Source: Datisca glomerata
Taxonomy: Eukaryota > Streptophyta > Magnoliopsida > Cucurbitales > Datiscaceae
Reading direction: 5' to 3'
NCBI GenBank assembly: GCA_003255025.1
Contig: QANY01002872.1
Location: 619,738 to 683,737 of the forward strand
Length of the DNA stretch: 64,000 nt
The notes under the pieces were generated by a model. The model was not told the DNA's origin. It did no database searches and saw only the letters and a program-made list of their open reading frames with translations. Positions 1 through 11,943 of this stretch are shown here, one piece after another (position 1 is the first letter of the stretch; each line of letters opens with the position of its first letter). A program made the translations under genes and the position numbers.

Positions 1-2121
1 ACCCCCCCGCTCACATGATATAAGAACCACACTCAACCACCTCCCTATTCTCCATTTTCTTCTTCACAAACCCTTCCCTGTAACTGCTTTCCTCTCTCTA
101 TTTTATAGGTTTCCGTCCCCAGCTAAGCCCCTTTGTTCTTCACCTTCTTCGTCATTTCGACTTGGGAAGCCCTCTAACATTGATCTTTGGTAAGCAATTT
201 ATTGTTTCCTTTATTTTCTTTATTCTTTCCACTTTTCTCTTCGTAATCTAGATTTTTCTATCAAATTTTGAAATTCTTAATTTCAGAAAATTTCTTTCGT
301 CGCCGCCCATTCACCAGCGTCCTTCAAATCCCGATAAGCTTAATCTTTTCATTCTCTCCTTGAGCTTTTTGTGCCTGTATTTCCTTATTGTTTCTCTCTT
401 TGTTTTGTTGTTCTCTTTGATCTCACCCCTATCTTTCTTGTTTTTTTATCCATGCCAGCTCCTCCATCATCATTTTCACTGGATTACAACGTCGTCTTCG
501 TCATTGGTAAGCTTAATTTTCCTTTCTTTCTTTCTTTATTCCTTTTTCACTCTTTGCATGGACTGCAAGTGGGTCTGACGACCCAATTGATTTTAATTCA
601 ACCTAGTTTTCACCCAAACCTGAACCAACTGAATCAGTTCATCCAGACCGGACCAAAGTGGTTCATCGAGACCATACTGAACCGGTGCAACCAAACCAAC
701 CTAAACTGGTTCAACCTGCCCAAACCTAACCGGCCCAACTCAGTAGAACCGAACCGATTCAAGCCACCCAAACCTAGTTGAATCGGTTTGAACTGCTTGT
801 TCAATTTACACCCAGTTTAGTTTCCACTAGTTTCTGACCTCACTCGTCTTCCAAGTTAATTAAATAATTGTAGCTATTATATGATGTTGTGATCTGAGAT
901 CCTTGGATTTCATGTTAGTAGTTGCAAAATTTAATTCATGGCGAACCTAGGTCAGTGGATTTACATAGTAATTGGATTCATATGTTATAAGTGTAGCATA
1001 TATAATGTAAAATTGTTTTTATTTCTTTATGTTGCTCAACCCTATGACTAAGTGTTTTATTTATTTTTTCATATCATGATGAAATTATTTACCATGTTAC
1101 GTATGATTATATTTTGAATTATGCACATAATTTATATGTTGTTTATATTCATGAACAAGTTATATGTTTATTCATGTATATGTAATAATGTGAATTATGA
1201 ATCTTAACTCAAGTCAAGTGATAAGTAAACAAGAGGTAGACTTAGTCATGTTCCTTGATTATCAAATAACCATATTTTTCACGCCATGTTATCAACTATA
1301 CAGTTGGGTGTCTTCATGTTAATGTTAGCATCTTTAAGGTTCAAATAACTTTAAGTGACACCAAGTTTTAGGACACCCAATCCGTCATGTTCACGTTCAT
1401 GCTACAAGTTTCATATTACAAGTTCAAGTGTGAATGAATTCTGGTTAAAGTTGTTAATCGAGGGATATGCTTAGTCGAATTATGATTAAGAAAGTACAAG
1501 TATAGGCAAGAATATGTACAAGTTCAAGTTATATGTTAACCATGAAATTAGTTATGTAAATTACAAGTACTTTATGTTATTTAATAATCATGGGAATGTG
1601 TTAAATTGCAGTTGCATGAGTTATATGTTTATATTTATGTCATGTGAAGCTTATTAGTATGTGGGTTTACTCACTGAGTATTTTTAATACTCACCCCCAT
1701 AGATGAATATGTTGCTGGTGATAGTGAGCAGCAGGAGTGAGGGGATGCCATAGTTAGCGAAAATAAGAGATTTTCACTAACTTTGATTATATGACATCAG
1801 AAACAGATTTCAGTTTAATTACATTTGATTCAGAAGTTCATGAATTGTCACGTTTTAGTCCTTTATAATATGTTTGACTTTCATGTTTTAAAGATTTTCA
1901 TAATTGACTTTATTGAAAATTAATGAATCATTTAATTCATTTTATTGAGTAGATATTCACTTAAAATAATTTAATGCTTCCTCTATTTAATGTTAACATT
2001 GGGGCAAAATTAAGGTTTTCAATTTGGAAATTTTCTCCAATTAGGGTTTCAATTGAATTGAGAATTTTTTTAATAAGTGCAATTATATGCATGTTTAACC
2101 CTCAGGGATCGGGGAGTTATA
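1..2121 (+). mobile_element. Tekay/Del-type LTR, 3' part (solo or 3' LTR), degenerate
   Basis: This stretch is collinear with the complete LTR at 56632-59215. Shared blocks include an AACC/GGTT-rich stretch near 600-800, the ATTGTAG-TATTATATGA block near 870, the TCAAGTGATAA region near 1210, and a hairpin at 1675-1693. The end near 2121 (GGGGAGTTATA) corresponds to GGGGTGTTACA in the intact copy. The 5' end lies outside the window. No primer-binding site follows it, so it is a solo LTR or a 3' LTR rather than a 5' LTR. Small open frames near 360-781 and 1974-2156 have no recognisable protein and are taken as chance. Confidence 0.75.
1675..1693 (+). repeat. Perfect hairpin conserved in the LTR
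   Basis: The sequence is TGAGTATT-TTT-AATACTCA, an 8-bp stem with a 3-nt loop. The identical hairpin occurs at 58804-58822 in the other copy of this LTR family, where the surrounding sequence has diverged. Conservation suggests a role such as transcript processing, but that is inference. Confidence 0.6.
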
Positions 2122-2475
2122 ATTTTCCTAGTTATATTAGGATATTTTATTTTTAATATTTTCTTAATTAGTCAGATTTGGAACTTGTTATTGTAGGATA
2201 ATATTTAGAGTTTTTTCAGGAGATCGTGTGAGCTGTGAATACTGAGAAATAACTTGTAAAGGGGGAAGAAAATGGAGACTTCACACACACGTCTCTATCC
2301 CCTCTTCTCTAACATCTCCTTCGATTTTTCATCATGGCCCTGCGTGGCTAAACTTTTATAATTGGTCGAAGGTAACAAAAGCCTCAGAATCAATAAAATA
2401 GTGTTGTTTTTATTATTCAATTTACGCTTTGAGTATCAGATGTTCTTGTTATATTTATTTTGTAGTAAATGAACA
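2122..2475. other. Non-coding, unassigned
   Basis: AT-rich sequence follows the LTR end. I see no protein-coding potential, no RNA gene and no clear element boundary here. Confidence 0.5.
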
Positions 2476-2605
2476 TATGTAATTTAATAGCCCAGTGGTA
2501 AAGATTTTGTATAAAACCTTGAGGTCATAGGTTCAAACCCAAGCCTTGACATAATATATTTAAGGGTTTTTTATGGGGCCTTGGGGCCTTGGACTTAATT
2601 TGCTT
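2476..2605 (+). mobile_element. tRNA-related SINE-like sequence
   Basis: A pol III A-box-like motif (TAGCCCAGTGGT, 2488-2499) is followed 42 bases downstream by a B-box-like motif (GGTTCAAACCC, 2530-2540). The spacing suits a tRNA-derived promoter. The sequence does not fold into a full tRNA, so a short interspersed element is more likely than a tRNA gene. The ends are not defined by a clear target duplication. Confidence 0.4.
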
Positions 2606-2624
2606 AGACCGTTCTATTTTTTAT

Positions 2625-3057
2625 TTGGGTTTTCAGATATCTTCAAGAGGAGTCTTCATGAAGGTGCCTTTGTAGAGGCACCATAGTGGCAGTTGTGCAA
2701 CTGCTACTTGTGACTGTTCTGAATAGTCACAATTCCAACCTTTTGTGACTGTTTGAACAGTCACAATGGCTTCTATATAAAGCAATTTCATGGGCATCAT
2801 TAGAGAAAGAATTTTCATTCAGTCAAAGTAAAAATTTGAGACACAAATATTTTATGGTTCGCTCAAGGGAGAAAGTATTGTTGTGGTGCTTTTTGTCTCC
2901 ACAATACCGTTGTATCATGAGACGGGCGTCCAAGACTATGAGCATCATCTGCAGGGACGTTACTGTTTTAGCCCATTGCACAATTTGTAAGCCTCGGTCT
3001 AAGTTCTTTGGGTAACTTAATTTTCTATATTCTATACATTTTTATGTAATTCATTGT
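2625..3057 (+). mobile_element. LTR-like remnant, target of the Tat element
   Basis: A TATA-like motif (CTATATAAAG, about 2773-2782) follows two near-perfect palindromes at 2708-2732 and 2743-2766, both built on TTGTGACTGT...ACAGTCACAA. This promoter-like arrangement resembles a retrotransposon U3/R region. The stretch is interrupted at 3057 by the 20-kb insertion and resumes after 23222. The family was not identified. Confidence 0.35.
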
Positions 3058-5384
3058 TGTAGATACCGTATTTTATCTGGTCCAAAACTTTAAAATTACT
3101 AATTTTATTTTTTTGGCTCATAAACTAGTCGAAAACTATGTGTATGATTTGAAAAATAGTTCAATGCCTAAAAATAAGAATTGTCTAAGGACTAGAAAAT
3201 AAAAAGGGAAAAAAGGACTAATAATAAAAATTGAAGCCTTAAGTTTACCTATAAACATATGGGAGTCTTCACTTGAAAAGGAGGATATTGGAGAGTGAGA
3301 ATGAGAAGGGATTTTAGAGAGAGAAGCGAGGTCTTGAGAAAATAGGAGACTTTTAAAAAAAACAGAGAGAACGAGAGTTTTCATTTCGATTCATCTTCCA
3401 TATTCTCCTATTCTTTTTATTAAGGTAGTTCAAATTTCTTGTATTTTAGCTTACAATATATCTTGTTCATTATTGTTCATCATCTCCCTTTTTCATACTT
3501 ATGTATTTGATATTTCTTTGTTTCCTTTTCTATACATAAGATATTTGTTCATTTTTTATCATTTCTCCTACTCTTAATCTTATGTTTTATTTCCATGTAT
3601 TGTTGATTTCTCTACAAATTTGATAATTAGATGTTTTTGTCATCAACTCAATCAATGAGGATGAGGATAAAGTTTTTGAGGGGTGTAAAATTAACTCAAT
3701 GTAAATCAACCCTTTAATGGGTGGAAAGAGTACAATTGATGAAAAGATCTTCGATGATAATTTCTAATACATAAAAATACGTAAAATAGAGAGTAAAACC
3801 TCTATACAAGATTATGCAAATATTTAAGCTTTTTTTTATGTTCTTGCAAGTCTTTTCTACTTTTGTTTTTAATTTTTGTTCATCATTTTTGTGACCTTTG
3901 TTTGAACTAGTTACCATCTATGATCATTCCTAGCAATGAAGGAAGAAAGTAAAAATGGTAATTAGTTAACTAAGTGGTCCAAAGTAAAAAAATGATATAT
4001 TTATATCCCAAACAAAAATTATTTTATATTGAAAGTTTTATTGATTTTTTTTAGTGACACTTGTTTAAACTAGTTACCATCCATGATCATTCCTAGTAAT
4101 GAAGGATGAAAAGAAAAATGATAATTAGTGAATTAAGTAATCCAAAATAAAAAAATGATGTATTATATTCCAAACAAAATTATTTATTTTTCTTTATTGA
4201 CTCTTGTTTAAATTAGTTAGCATCCATGATCAATTTTTTGATATTTGATTAGCATTGAGGGAAGAAGTAAAAATGATAATTAATATACTATGTAGTCAAC
4301 AATAGCATGCTCATACCAATTATATATGAAGTTCAGCATTTTTTTCATAGATTAATTTATTTACACATAACAAAATTTATTATTAATTTATTTATTAAAT
4401 AATTATATATATAAATATAAACGAAATTATAAAAAAATAAACAGAGCACCCTCTCTCTCTTTTTTTGTTATTTTTTTTTTGTATTTTATTTTATTTTATT
4501 TTATTTAGTTTTTTTTTTGTTTGCATTTTATGTCTTTTTTTGTGTTTGTTTATTTTTTCTATTTTTAGTAGATATTATTGGTTTGTTTTAATTTATGTTT
4601 ATATATCTTTTTAATTTTTTCACGTATTGTTTAATTTTTTATTCTATATATTCTTTTTAAACTTAACATACATATTTATCGTCTCTAACATTTCTTTCAA
4701 TTTTTATTTCCTTTTTTATAGTTGTTATCTGTTCTTATTTATTTATATATTATTGTCATATGGTCCCAATCGTCACAATTGTATGTGATTATTATTTCAT
4801 TCTTTTACCATCAGAATTGGAGTTCATAAATTAAAACCATAACAATTTGATTTAAATTTTGTTAATTTCTTTATTTAGTTTTCACTAAAAAATCTGATGA
4901 CGGACTTTAGAATTTTTGGGATAACAAATTTCTCGAACTACCGAGGTGAGGAGTTATTTTTAGGATATCAAGAGTAACTCCAATAATACTTTGATTTAAG
5001 AAAAATATAAAGAAAAACAAAAATAATTTTTCAATGGTCTTTGTACCACCCATTAAAGGCCATTTATTTGCTCATTTTTATGATGCAAAATGTACTAAAT
5101 GGGACATTCAAAATTGAATTTTCATAACATTATTTTAAACGATAATTTGGAACGTATTTGATTAAATTTGGTAACCATTTTTCATAATGGGTGTTGTGGG
5201 GTGCTAATACATTCCCCACACACAAATGCCTCCCGAACCAACTTTAATTTTTCACAGACCAAAATATTTAATTTTAAAATTGGATGACCAATCACGCTCT
5301 AAAATGATTGGTGGTGACTCCGAATTTCTTTTTTTCAAAAATAATTTTTCAATCGCCGCTTCGCGTCGCATGCACGTTGCGACA
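3058..5384 (+). repeat. 5' LTR of the Tat element
   Basis: Starts TGTAGATACC and ends TGCGACA. It is 2327 bp long, matching the reconstructed 3' LTR length of about 2342 bp. It contains internal imperfect direct repeats of roughly 250-270 bp around 3900-4280 (ACTAGTTACCATCCATGATC type) and a long T-rich stretch at 4450-4620. A second copy of the same motifs is found at 17180-17560 in the 3' LTR. Short open frames on either strand within it are not genes. Confidence 0.92.
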
Positions 5385-5387
5385 GCT

Positions 5388-5405
5388 TGGTGACTCCACT
5401 GGGGA
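5388..5405 (+). promoter_or_regulatory. Primer-binding site (Arg-tRNA type)
   Basis: TGGTGACTCCACTGGGGA lies three bases after the 5' LTR. It resembles the complement of the 3' end of a plant Arg tRNA (TGGCGACTCCACTGGG...), the primer reported for Tat/Ogre elements, with one apparent mismatch. Confidence 0.75.
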
Positions 5406-5970
5406 CAAACAATTGGTCTAACCATTTTTAGATCTATAGAGAGTCAAGCCAAAATTTTGTCATATGCTATCTTTTTATGTGGTTCTTTGTTTGTTTATTT
5501 CATTCATTATTTTTTTTCTAATTCATGCTTGTAGTTGTACATAAGTTCTTTTTTTTACGAAGTATATTTCTTTATATAATTTCAAATTTCACACATATAC
5601 ATCAGCCTTGTACCCGAGATTTCCCTTTAGGATTAGCGAGAATGAGTAGTGGAATGCCTTCGTGGAACTGCGGTTTCCGTGCAGGCTCGTGAAAGTTCTC
5701 ACTCAGGTCGACCCTTTCAGGATACCAACCACTCATGCATTTTGTTATTAGAGCCCATCTCATGACCAATGTTTGATAGAAATAGAGATTCTGCGTAATT
5801 ATGATATCATGACTAATTTTTTTCATGTATATATGTCTTACACTCTATAAACATTTCTTTTCTTTCCCATTGTTTCCCTTCTAACTTCGTCTTTCTTTTT
5901 TACATACATGGATCATGTTGCGTTATACAGATTGTAAAAAAGTATTCAATTCATTCGTATTTTAGAGACC
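5406..5970 (+). other. 5' untranslated leader of the Tat element
   Basis: Non-coding leader between the primer site and the first recognisable ATG of ORF1. I see no distinct motifs. An open frame on the opposite strand (5602-5826) has no recognisable features. Confidence 0.5.
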
Positions 5971-8090
5971 ATGACTTCTACTCCGAGTGTGATAGAAGAT
6001 CAAGTCATAATAGCGCAATGGTCAGAGAAAACGTAGAAATGAAAAGGAGATTGTCTGAAAAAAGAGGATGTCGTTCTTATACCTTCAATCACTAAGATAG
6101 AGTTCTCACACACTGACTTTGAAAGGTTGAAGAAGATATGGGAGGATTTTTCACCGAAGCAGAAAAATTGTTTGTCGGTAAATATGGTCACATCGCTTAT
6201 TTTCTATATATTACAGTCAACGCTCCCGTTCTTAAGGCTTTAATGCATTTTTGGAATCCTCCTGTACAGATGTTTCTCCTTTGTAACAATTGATCTTACT
6301 CCTACAATTGAAGAATATCAAGCCCTATGAACGTCCCGCTGCAAAGCACGGATAAAGTTTATAATTACGATAAAAATCTCACATTGAAGAGAACTTTATC
6401 CAAGCTCTTGGGTACTGTCCATGCATCCGAGATTGAAAAAAGGTTGAAAGTTAAAGGGGTAATGAGTGTGTGCCGCTAGATTACCTCCTAGATCTCACCA
6501 AAAATGTCTTGAAGGAAGATAAGGGTATGCCTCTTTATGCTTTGTGTATATATGGCACCGTGTTATTTCCAAAGATTCAAGGTTATGTGGATGATAAAGT
6601 GATAAAAATGTTCCTGCTAATTGAACATGGTGTTAACCTTGTTATCTCAATTCTAGCTGAGACTTTTCGTTCCTTACATCACATACGGGTGCTTGGAAAA
6701 GGGAAGTTCATCGGCTCTCCATCTCTTTTGTGTATTTCGATTCTTAGCCATCTAAGATGTCCACTAGGTTTCAAATGTCCTCATGTTAAGTTTTCAAGTC
6801 CATGGATGAAGACGAGAATCCCCATTGCGGAATTTGGAATGGCCAAATGGAATCTACAGTTACCCACAAAAGGGATATGGCTCTCACACCTATCAAAGTT
6901 GAAAGATGAGGATGTTATCTGGAAAGCCCAATGGATGCCGTTGACATCGATGATCTACAGATGTGGCGACTATCAATGGGTCCCGCTCCCAGGACCATGG
7001 GGTTGTACTAGTTATGCTTCTCTAATGGTGCTCCGTCAACTATACATAAGACAATTAGTCCCTCGCACGCATTGAAGGACATTGAGATCGGTTATGATTC
7101 TCAAGATATTGAACAAAAATTGCAGCAACTAATTGGAGCTTGGAAAATCACGATAAGGGTGCGAAATGAGAAAAATCACATGAATTGCACAAAGGAGTAT
7201 GAAATGTGACTTGAGAGCAGAGGAAAAGTAACTATTGCCCTACAAGTTGAGGATTTACAATCACACAAGTTGCCAGAAGCTAATCAAGAGATTGTTTAAA
7301 AAGAGGACCGGGATGAGTTATATGAGGATCATCAAAAGAATTTAGCTCTCTTAGAAGAAAATAGACGTCTAACAGTCGAGATGAATTTGTCTGGCAAACA
7401 CAAGATCGAAGATGAAAAATAACTCAGAGATTTGAGGAACAAGCTTAAGGATCAAGAATATTTGAAGCGGAAAAACTTAGAGTTGGGAACTGACACTCGC
7501 AAAGTGAACAGCAAAATTAGCAAAATGGCAGAGGACAATGAGAATTTGCGAGGGGTAATATATGAACAAGAGGATCGAATCATGAAGCTAGAAAGAAAAA
7601 TAATCTTGTACAAAAGGTTTTAGAAGAGGTTAAAGGGGCTGTCGATAAGAAGAATGCGTACATCATTGAGTTAGAAAAACAATATGACTCATTACGATGA
7701 ATTGCTGATAATTTACAAGTTGATTTAAAGAATCAAAAAGTTAGGAAGAACGAGTCACCAAATGATAGTGAAGAACTATTGAAACTCATTGCAATCCTTG
7801 AGCACCAAGTTAGAGCGTATCATAACGTGGCAGAGAAATTGGCAAGAAATAATGATGCTAATGTCGACGCACTGAGATATGATTACCAATTACTGCAACA
7901 AGAGCACGACTTGATTCGACAACGATCAGGGCATGCTATGGAATGGCTTAAAGGCGTTGTTATGAGAGCGAGCAATTTGGCGGAACAAGCATCATTTATG
8001 AAAAAAATGTTTTGCCCATCCATCCTAATGGGGAGAACTTGTCTAAGTTTTTGAAAGAAATCAAGAGAGGTTTAGGTTATTTTGGTATTT
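5971..8090 (+). pseudogene. Tat/Ogre ORF1 (plant mobile-domain-like plus coiled coil), broken
   Basis: Tat/Ogre elements carry an extra ORF upstream of gag whose role is unknown. An ATG at 5971 (MTSTPSVIED...) starts a frame that soon hits stops and shifts. The best-preserved part, 6470-7075, contains the motif AETFRSL, then WMPLTSMIYRCGDYQWVPL and a PWGCTSYASLMVLRQ tail. This fits the domain family common in these ORF1 proteins, with similarity to the plant mobile domain. The C-terminal third (about 7400-8050) is rich in K, E, Q, L and N with heptad character, predicting a coiled coil. At least five interruptions separate the blocks, so no full-length protein is possible. Confidence 0.7.
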
Positions 8091-8332
8091 TGTATAAACT
8101 CATATTGCGGAGTAGTGTAGTTGACTTCTACATACTCAAATGTAGTGGATGACTCTACTAATTGAATGAAATTGAGTATTTTTGGACTTTCACTTTGCGT
8201 AATATCATTTCTCATGCATAAATTTACTTTCGTTATTATTATTGTTATTATTGTTTATTCTTTTTCATTAGTAAAATCTACCATCTCATTATTTTATTTT
8301 TATTTGTTTTATAAAAAATTTCAAAGATAGCC

Positions 8333-9897
8333 CGTCAACTCCGACATCCCTACCGAACGGGAGCTCAATTGCGGAAAATTGGGTACAACCCATCCACATG
8401 GCACCTGGCCACAACCAAGCTTTCACTCTGCAAAGCAAACTCGCTAATGAGCCAATCATCATACCCGATGTTGATGACCCAAAGGGGCAGAGAAGTCACC
8501 TTATTATGTGCTGCAGAAAGATGGTTATTTGTGCAAATGATGATAAGTTGTTGATTCATTTCTTTCAAGATAGCTTGATGGGGGCTGCATCTCACTGGTA
8601 TATCCAATTGGATAACCAACATATTCGGAGGTGGAAAGATTTAGCTGATGCTTTCTTAAGACAATACAAGTACAACATAGATATGGCTCCTGATCGTCTG
8701 GATCTACAAAGGATGGAGAAAAAGGCTTACTTAAGGTTTAAAGAATATGCGCAAAGGTCGAGGGAATTAGCTGCTTAGGTACACCCCCTTGTCAGAAAAG
8801 GAGATGGTTGCAGTGTTTATCAACACCTTGAGATCTCCATTCTATGATAGGATGATTGGAAATGCTTCAAACAACTTCTCTGACATTGTAGTGATTGGTG
8901 AGATGATTGGAAGTCGTATTAGATACATCATCCGTAAAAAAGGGGCCGCCGTTGAAGCGAAAAGAAGGGGATGTACAGACGATCAATTTTGGGTACCCAT
9001 CATAAGCTGCAAACCCGAGGCTGGAATTTCCAAAGTATAGTGAATGGCCCAAATTTGTGACATCATATGTGGAAAATACCTCACAAATTGTTTTTCTAAC
9101 TCAACGCGAGTTAGAAAAAAATTAGTATTTCAAGACAAGCCCCAATGTGGTATTTCAAACAATCAGTATTTCTAACTCAACGTGAGTTAGAAAAACAATC
9201 AGTATTTCAAAACAATCAGCGAAAAGAAGGGGATGTACAGACCATCAATTATCACTCTCAACAATCAATATTTCAAGACAACCCGAGATCTAGTTTTAGA
9301 CTACCGACTCACCAGTAAAATGTTGGTCAGGCTGATCAACCTCTGAGGGGGAATAGAAATAATCAACGTTTTGTCCAATATGATCCAATCTCCATGTCAT
9401 ATACAGAAATCTTACCACAATTTATATGGAATAATCAAATGGAGCCAATTCCTTATGAACTTCTACAGCCACCACACCCAAGGTGGTATGATCCGACTAC
9501 TCGCAGTGATTATCATACTGGGGTAGTGGGATATTCGACTGAGAATTGCACAACATTAAAAGGTAGAGTACAGGCATCGATCAAGGCTAGATGTTTTAAT
9601 TTCAAAAAGGCTAATGGGAACCCATATATCAATTCTAACCCTATACCAAATCATGGCAATCCTACTGTAAATGCAATTGAGGAATATTTTTCATATGGAA
9701 AGAAGGACGTGGAAGATGTGAGCACGTCAATGAAAATATTTTTCCATCTTCTTTCTAAAGCAGGGTACATCTACCCAACACGCTCAGAGGATGAAGGCGT
9801 TTCTAGGAAGTATATGCATGACTTTGATTGTTTGTTTCATAAGAATGTGATGGGGCATACAATTGAGGAATGTGTTGATTTTAAAATGGAAGTGTAA
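8333..9897 (+). pseudogene. Tat/Ogre gag, broken
   Basis: Gag would form the particle shell that packages element RNA. The block at 8398-8778 includes HFFQDSLMGAASHWYIQL, then a Trp-rich segment and a KEYAQRSRELAA end, the typical retrotransposon gag core. A stop at 8776-8778 is followed by more gag in another frame (8789-9040). The downstream spacer piece (9394-9897) has two ENC/EEC-type segments (GYSTENC and GHTIEEC) typical of the C-terminal part of Tat gag. The interval 9050-9390 holds duplicated gag sequence and two hairpins. No intact zinc knuckle is visible. Confidence 0.75.
9093..9193 (+). repeat. Two near-identical hairpins inside gag
   Basis: TTTCTAACTC-AACGC-GAGTTAGAAA occurs at 9093-9117 and again, with one loop change, at 9169-9193. 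Each has a perfect 10-bp stem and a 5-nt loop. A nearby gag segment (about 8955-8985, GCGAAAAGAAGGGGATGTAC) is also duplicated at about 9219-9249, so a local duplication of roughly 260 bp displacement has occurred. Confidence 0.7.
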
Positions 9898-9900
9898 AAG

Positions 9901-11700
9901 TTGTGGGATGCAAAGATACTTACAATAAGTTATAAAGAAGAAAGGGAATACCAAGGAGATGACTCTTTAGTCCTCATGATAACTAAACAATCAACTGAAG
10001 ATAATGTTGAAGTGTCATCCTATATCCTAAAACATCTCACAATACATTATGAGAAAAAGTCAACGCACACCACTACGCCTTATACTCCGATCTCCATCAC
10101 CATCCAAATACCGGGTGCGTTTGCTTACAAGGATCTTAAAACAGTACCATGGACGTACGGATATGAGGTTATTACAAGCAGCAACGACAAACTCAAACGC
10201 TAAATCTATCAGACATCGATCTCCCTGTAACTAATATTTCGGGAGTAGGTGGGATGACGAAGAGTGGCAGATGCTACACGTCAAAAGTTTTGAAAACGGA
10301 TAAAAGCTATGCGTTTGAAAGGGAAAGCCAAAGAAGGTGACAATGATTATGAGTTCCAAGGAGAAATGCATGGCGGCCAAGTGATAGAACCATATATAAT
10401 AAGAGGTAATGAGGAAATAGCAGTGTCTGAAGAAGAGGTATGTGACTCTTTTAAGCTCATCAAGCAAAGCAAGTATAAGGTGATAGAATAACTTAATCGC
10501 TTACATGCTCGCATATCTTTACTGTCACTCTTTCTAAAATCTGAACCACATTGCCAAGCATTATTGAAGGTTTTGAATCAAGCATATGTCTGTCATGACA
10601 TTACGGTTGAGAAGTTGAGTGGAATTGTGGGAAATATTACCACACTAAATTTTATCACTTTCACAGATGATGAAATCTCTGCCGATGGTACTGGACACAC
10701 CAGAGCTCTACATATATCCATAAAATGTAGGGATTATGTTGTTGCAAAAGTATTAATTAATAAGGGCTTGTCTCTAAATGTAATGCCAAGATCTACACTA
10801 GCAAAGCTCCCTATGGACGTGACACATATGTGACCGAGCATGATGATAGTAAGAGCATTTGATGGTACCTGAAGAGAAGTAGTAGGAGACATAGAGATAC
10901 AAATTCAAATCAGTCCATGCCTATTCAATATTATTTTCCAAGTGATGGAAATAAATCCAGCATACGATTTTCTTTTAGGCCAACCATGGATTCACTCTGC
11001 CGAGGCAGTACCATCTTCCTTACATCAGAAGCTGAAAGTTATAATGGATCATAAACTCATTTATATATATGGGGAAGAATATTTATTGGTATCCAAGCCA
11101 GCTACCATGCCATATGTTGAGGTGGCAGAAGAAGCATTGGAGTGCTCATTTCGATCATTTAAGAATGCAATCACCACATTTGTTGCTAGTGAGAAACTCG
11201 CTCCAACATCAAGCCTATAAAAAACATATCAGATGGTGGCAAAGTTGATGATAAAATGGGGATACAAGCCAGGCAAAGGACTTGGGGGTAAGCGTTAAGG
11301 CATCAATAAGTTAATTGAGTGGGACAAGAATGAACAAAGGTTTAGGCTTGGATATAGACCGACCAAGGCTGATAGAGGGAGAGTGGAAGCGTAAAAGAAA
11401 AAACATATTATTGCTAGGCTCGAAAATAGGGAATTCAATATAGAAATGGCGATCATACCCCATATTTTTGAATCCTTCACAAGTGGGGGAATTTCATTTG
11501 AAGAACCGGTTACAGTAGAGCAGCATGACCTTAAAGATGGTATGGCCCAGCTTTCAATATCTGCAATCTTGGGAAAATCATAAAGTGCGAGTACGGAGGA
11601 CATGGTTTCTCGATATGATTCAGATAATGAGCTTAACAATTGGGATGCCACCGAGCTATTAGTGCTTTTTGGGAATTTTCAAGTGTAATGTGTTCATGCC
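9901..11700 (+). pseudogene. Tat/Ogre protease and G-patch region, broken
   Basis: This region links gag to reverse transcriptase. The aspartic protease lies at 10564-10833. The segment KVLINKGLSLNVMPRSTLAK aligns in position with the usual active site, but the catalytic Asp-Asn/Thr-Gly is replaced by NKG, so it would be inactive. 10942-11220 continues with DFLLGQPWIH, the usual second protease landmark. About 11230-11395 encodes a G-patch (MIKWGYKPGKGLGGK... then NKLIEW and RLGYRPT), a glycine-rich RNA-binding motif found in Tat-type polyproteins. Several stops split the frame. An opposite-strand open frame at 11295-11651 is a shadow. Confidence 0.7.
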
Positions 11701-11943
11701 AAAATTTGAATGATTCTGTCCAATGCCTTAGGAATTTCATCGTTATAGACCTATGTTCTCGTCTTTTTCGTGTCATCTCTTAGAATGAGAGTCTAAAAAC
11801 TTGTTTCGCGTCCTTTTGTTAATAATGAATACAATTCCAGCTCTTTTTTTCTTCCTTTTATGTCTACTTTCTGAAATGTTATTCATACTCATGCATTTTT
11901 TATTTTATTTTCTCGCCTTCCTTTCATCCAATAATCTGATTCA

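Noticed and set aside
360..781. Two overlapping small genes near the window start
   Set aside because: Both lie inside the LTR copy and are not conserved as frames in the homologous LTR at 56632.
3136..3384. Minus-strand small protein in the Tat 5' LTR
   Set aside because: Chance frame in LTR sequence. The matching position in the 3' LTR is not conserved as an open frame.
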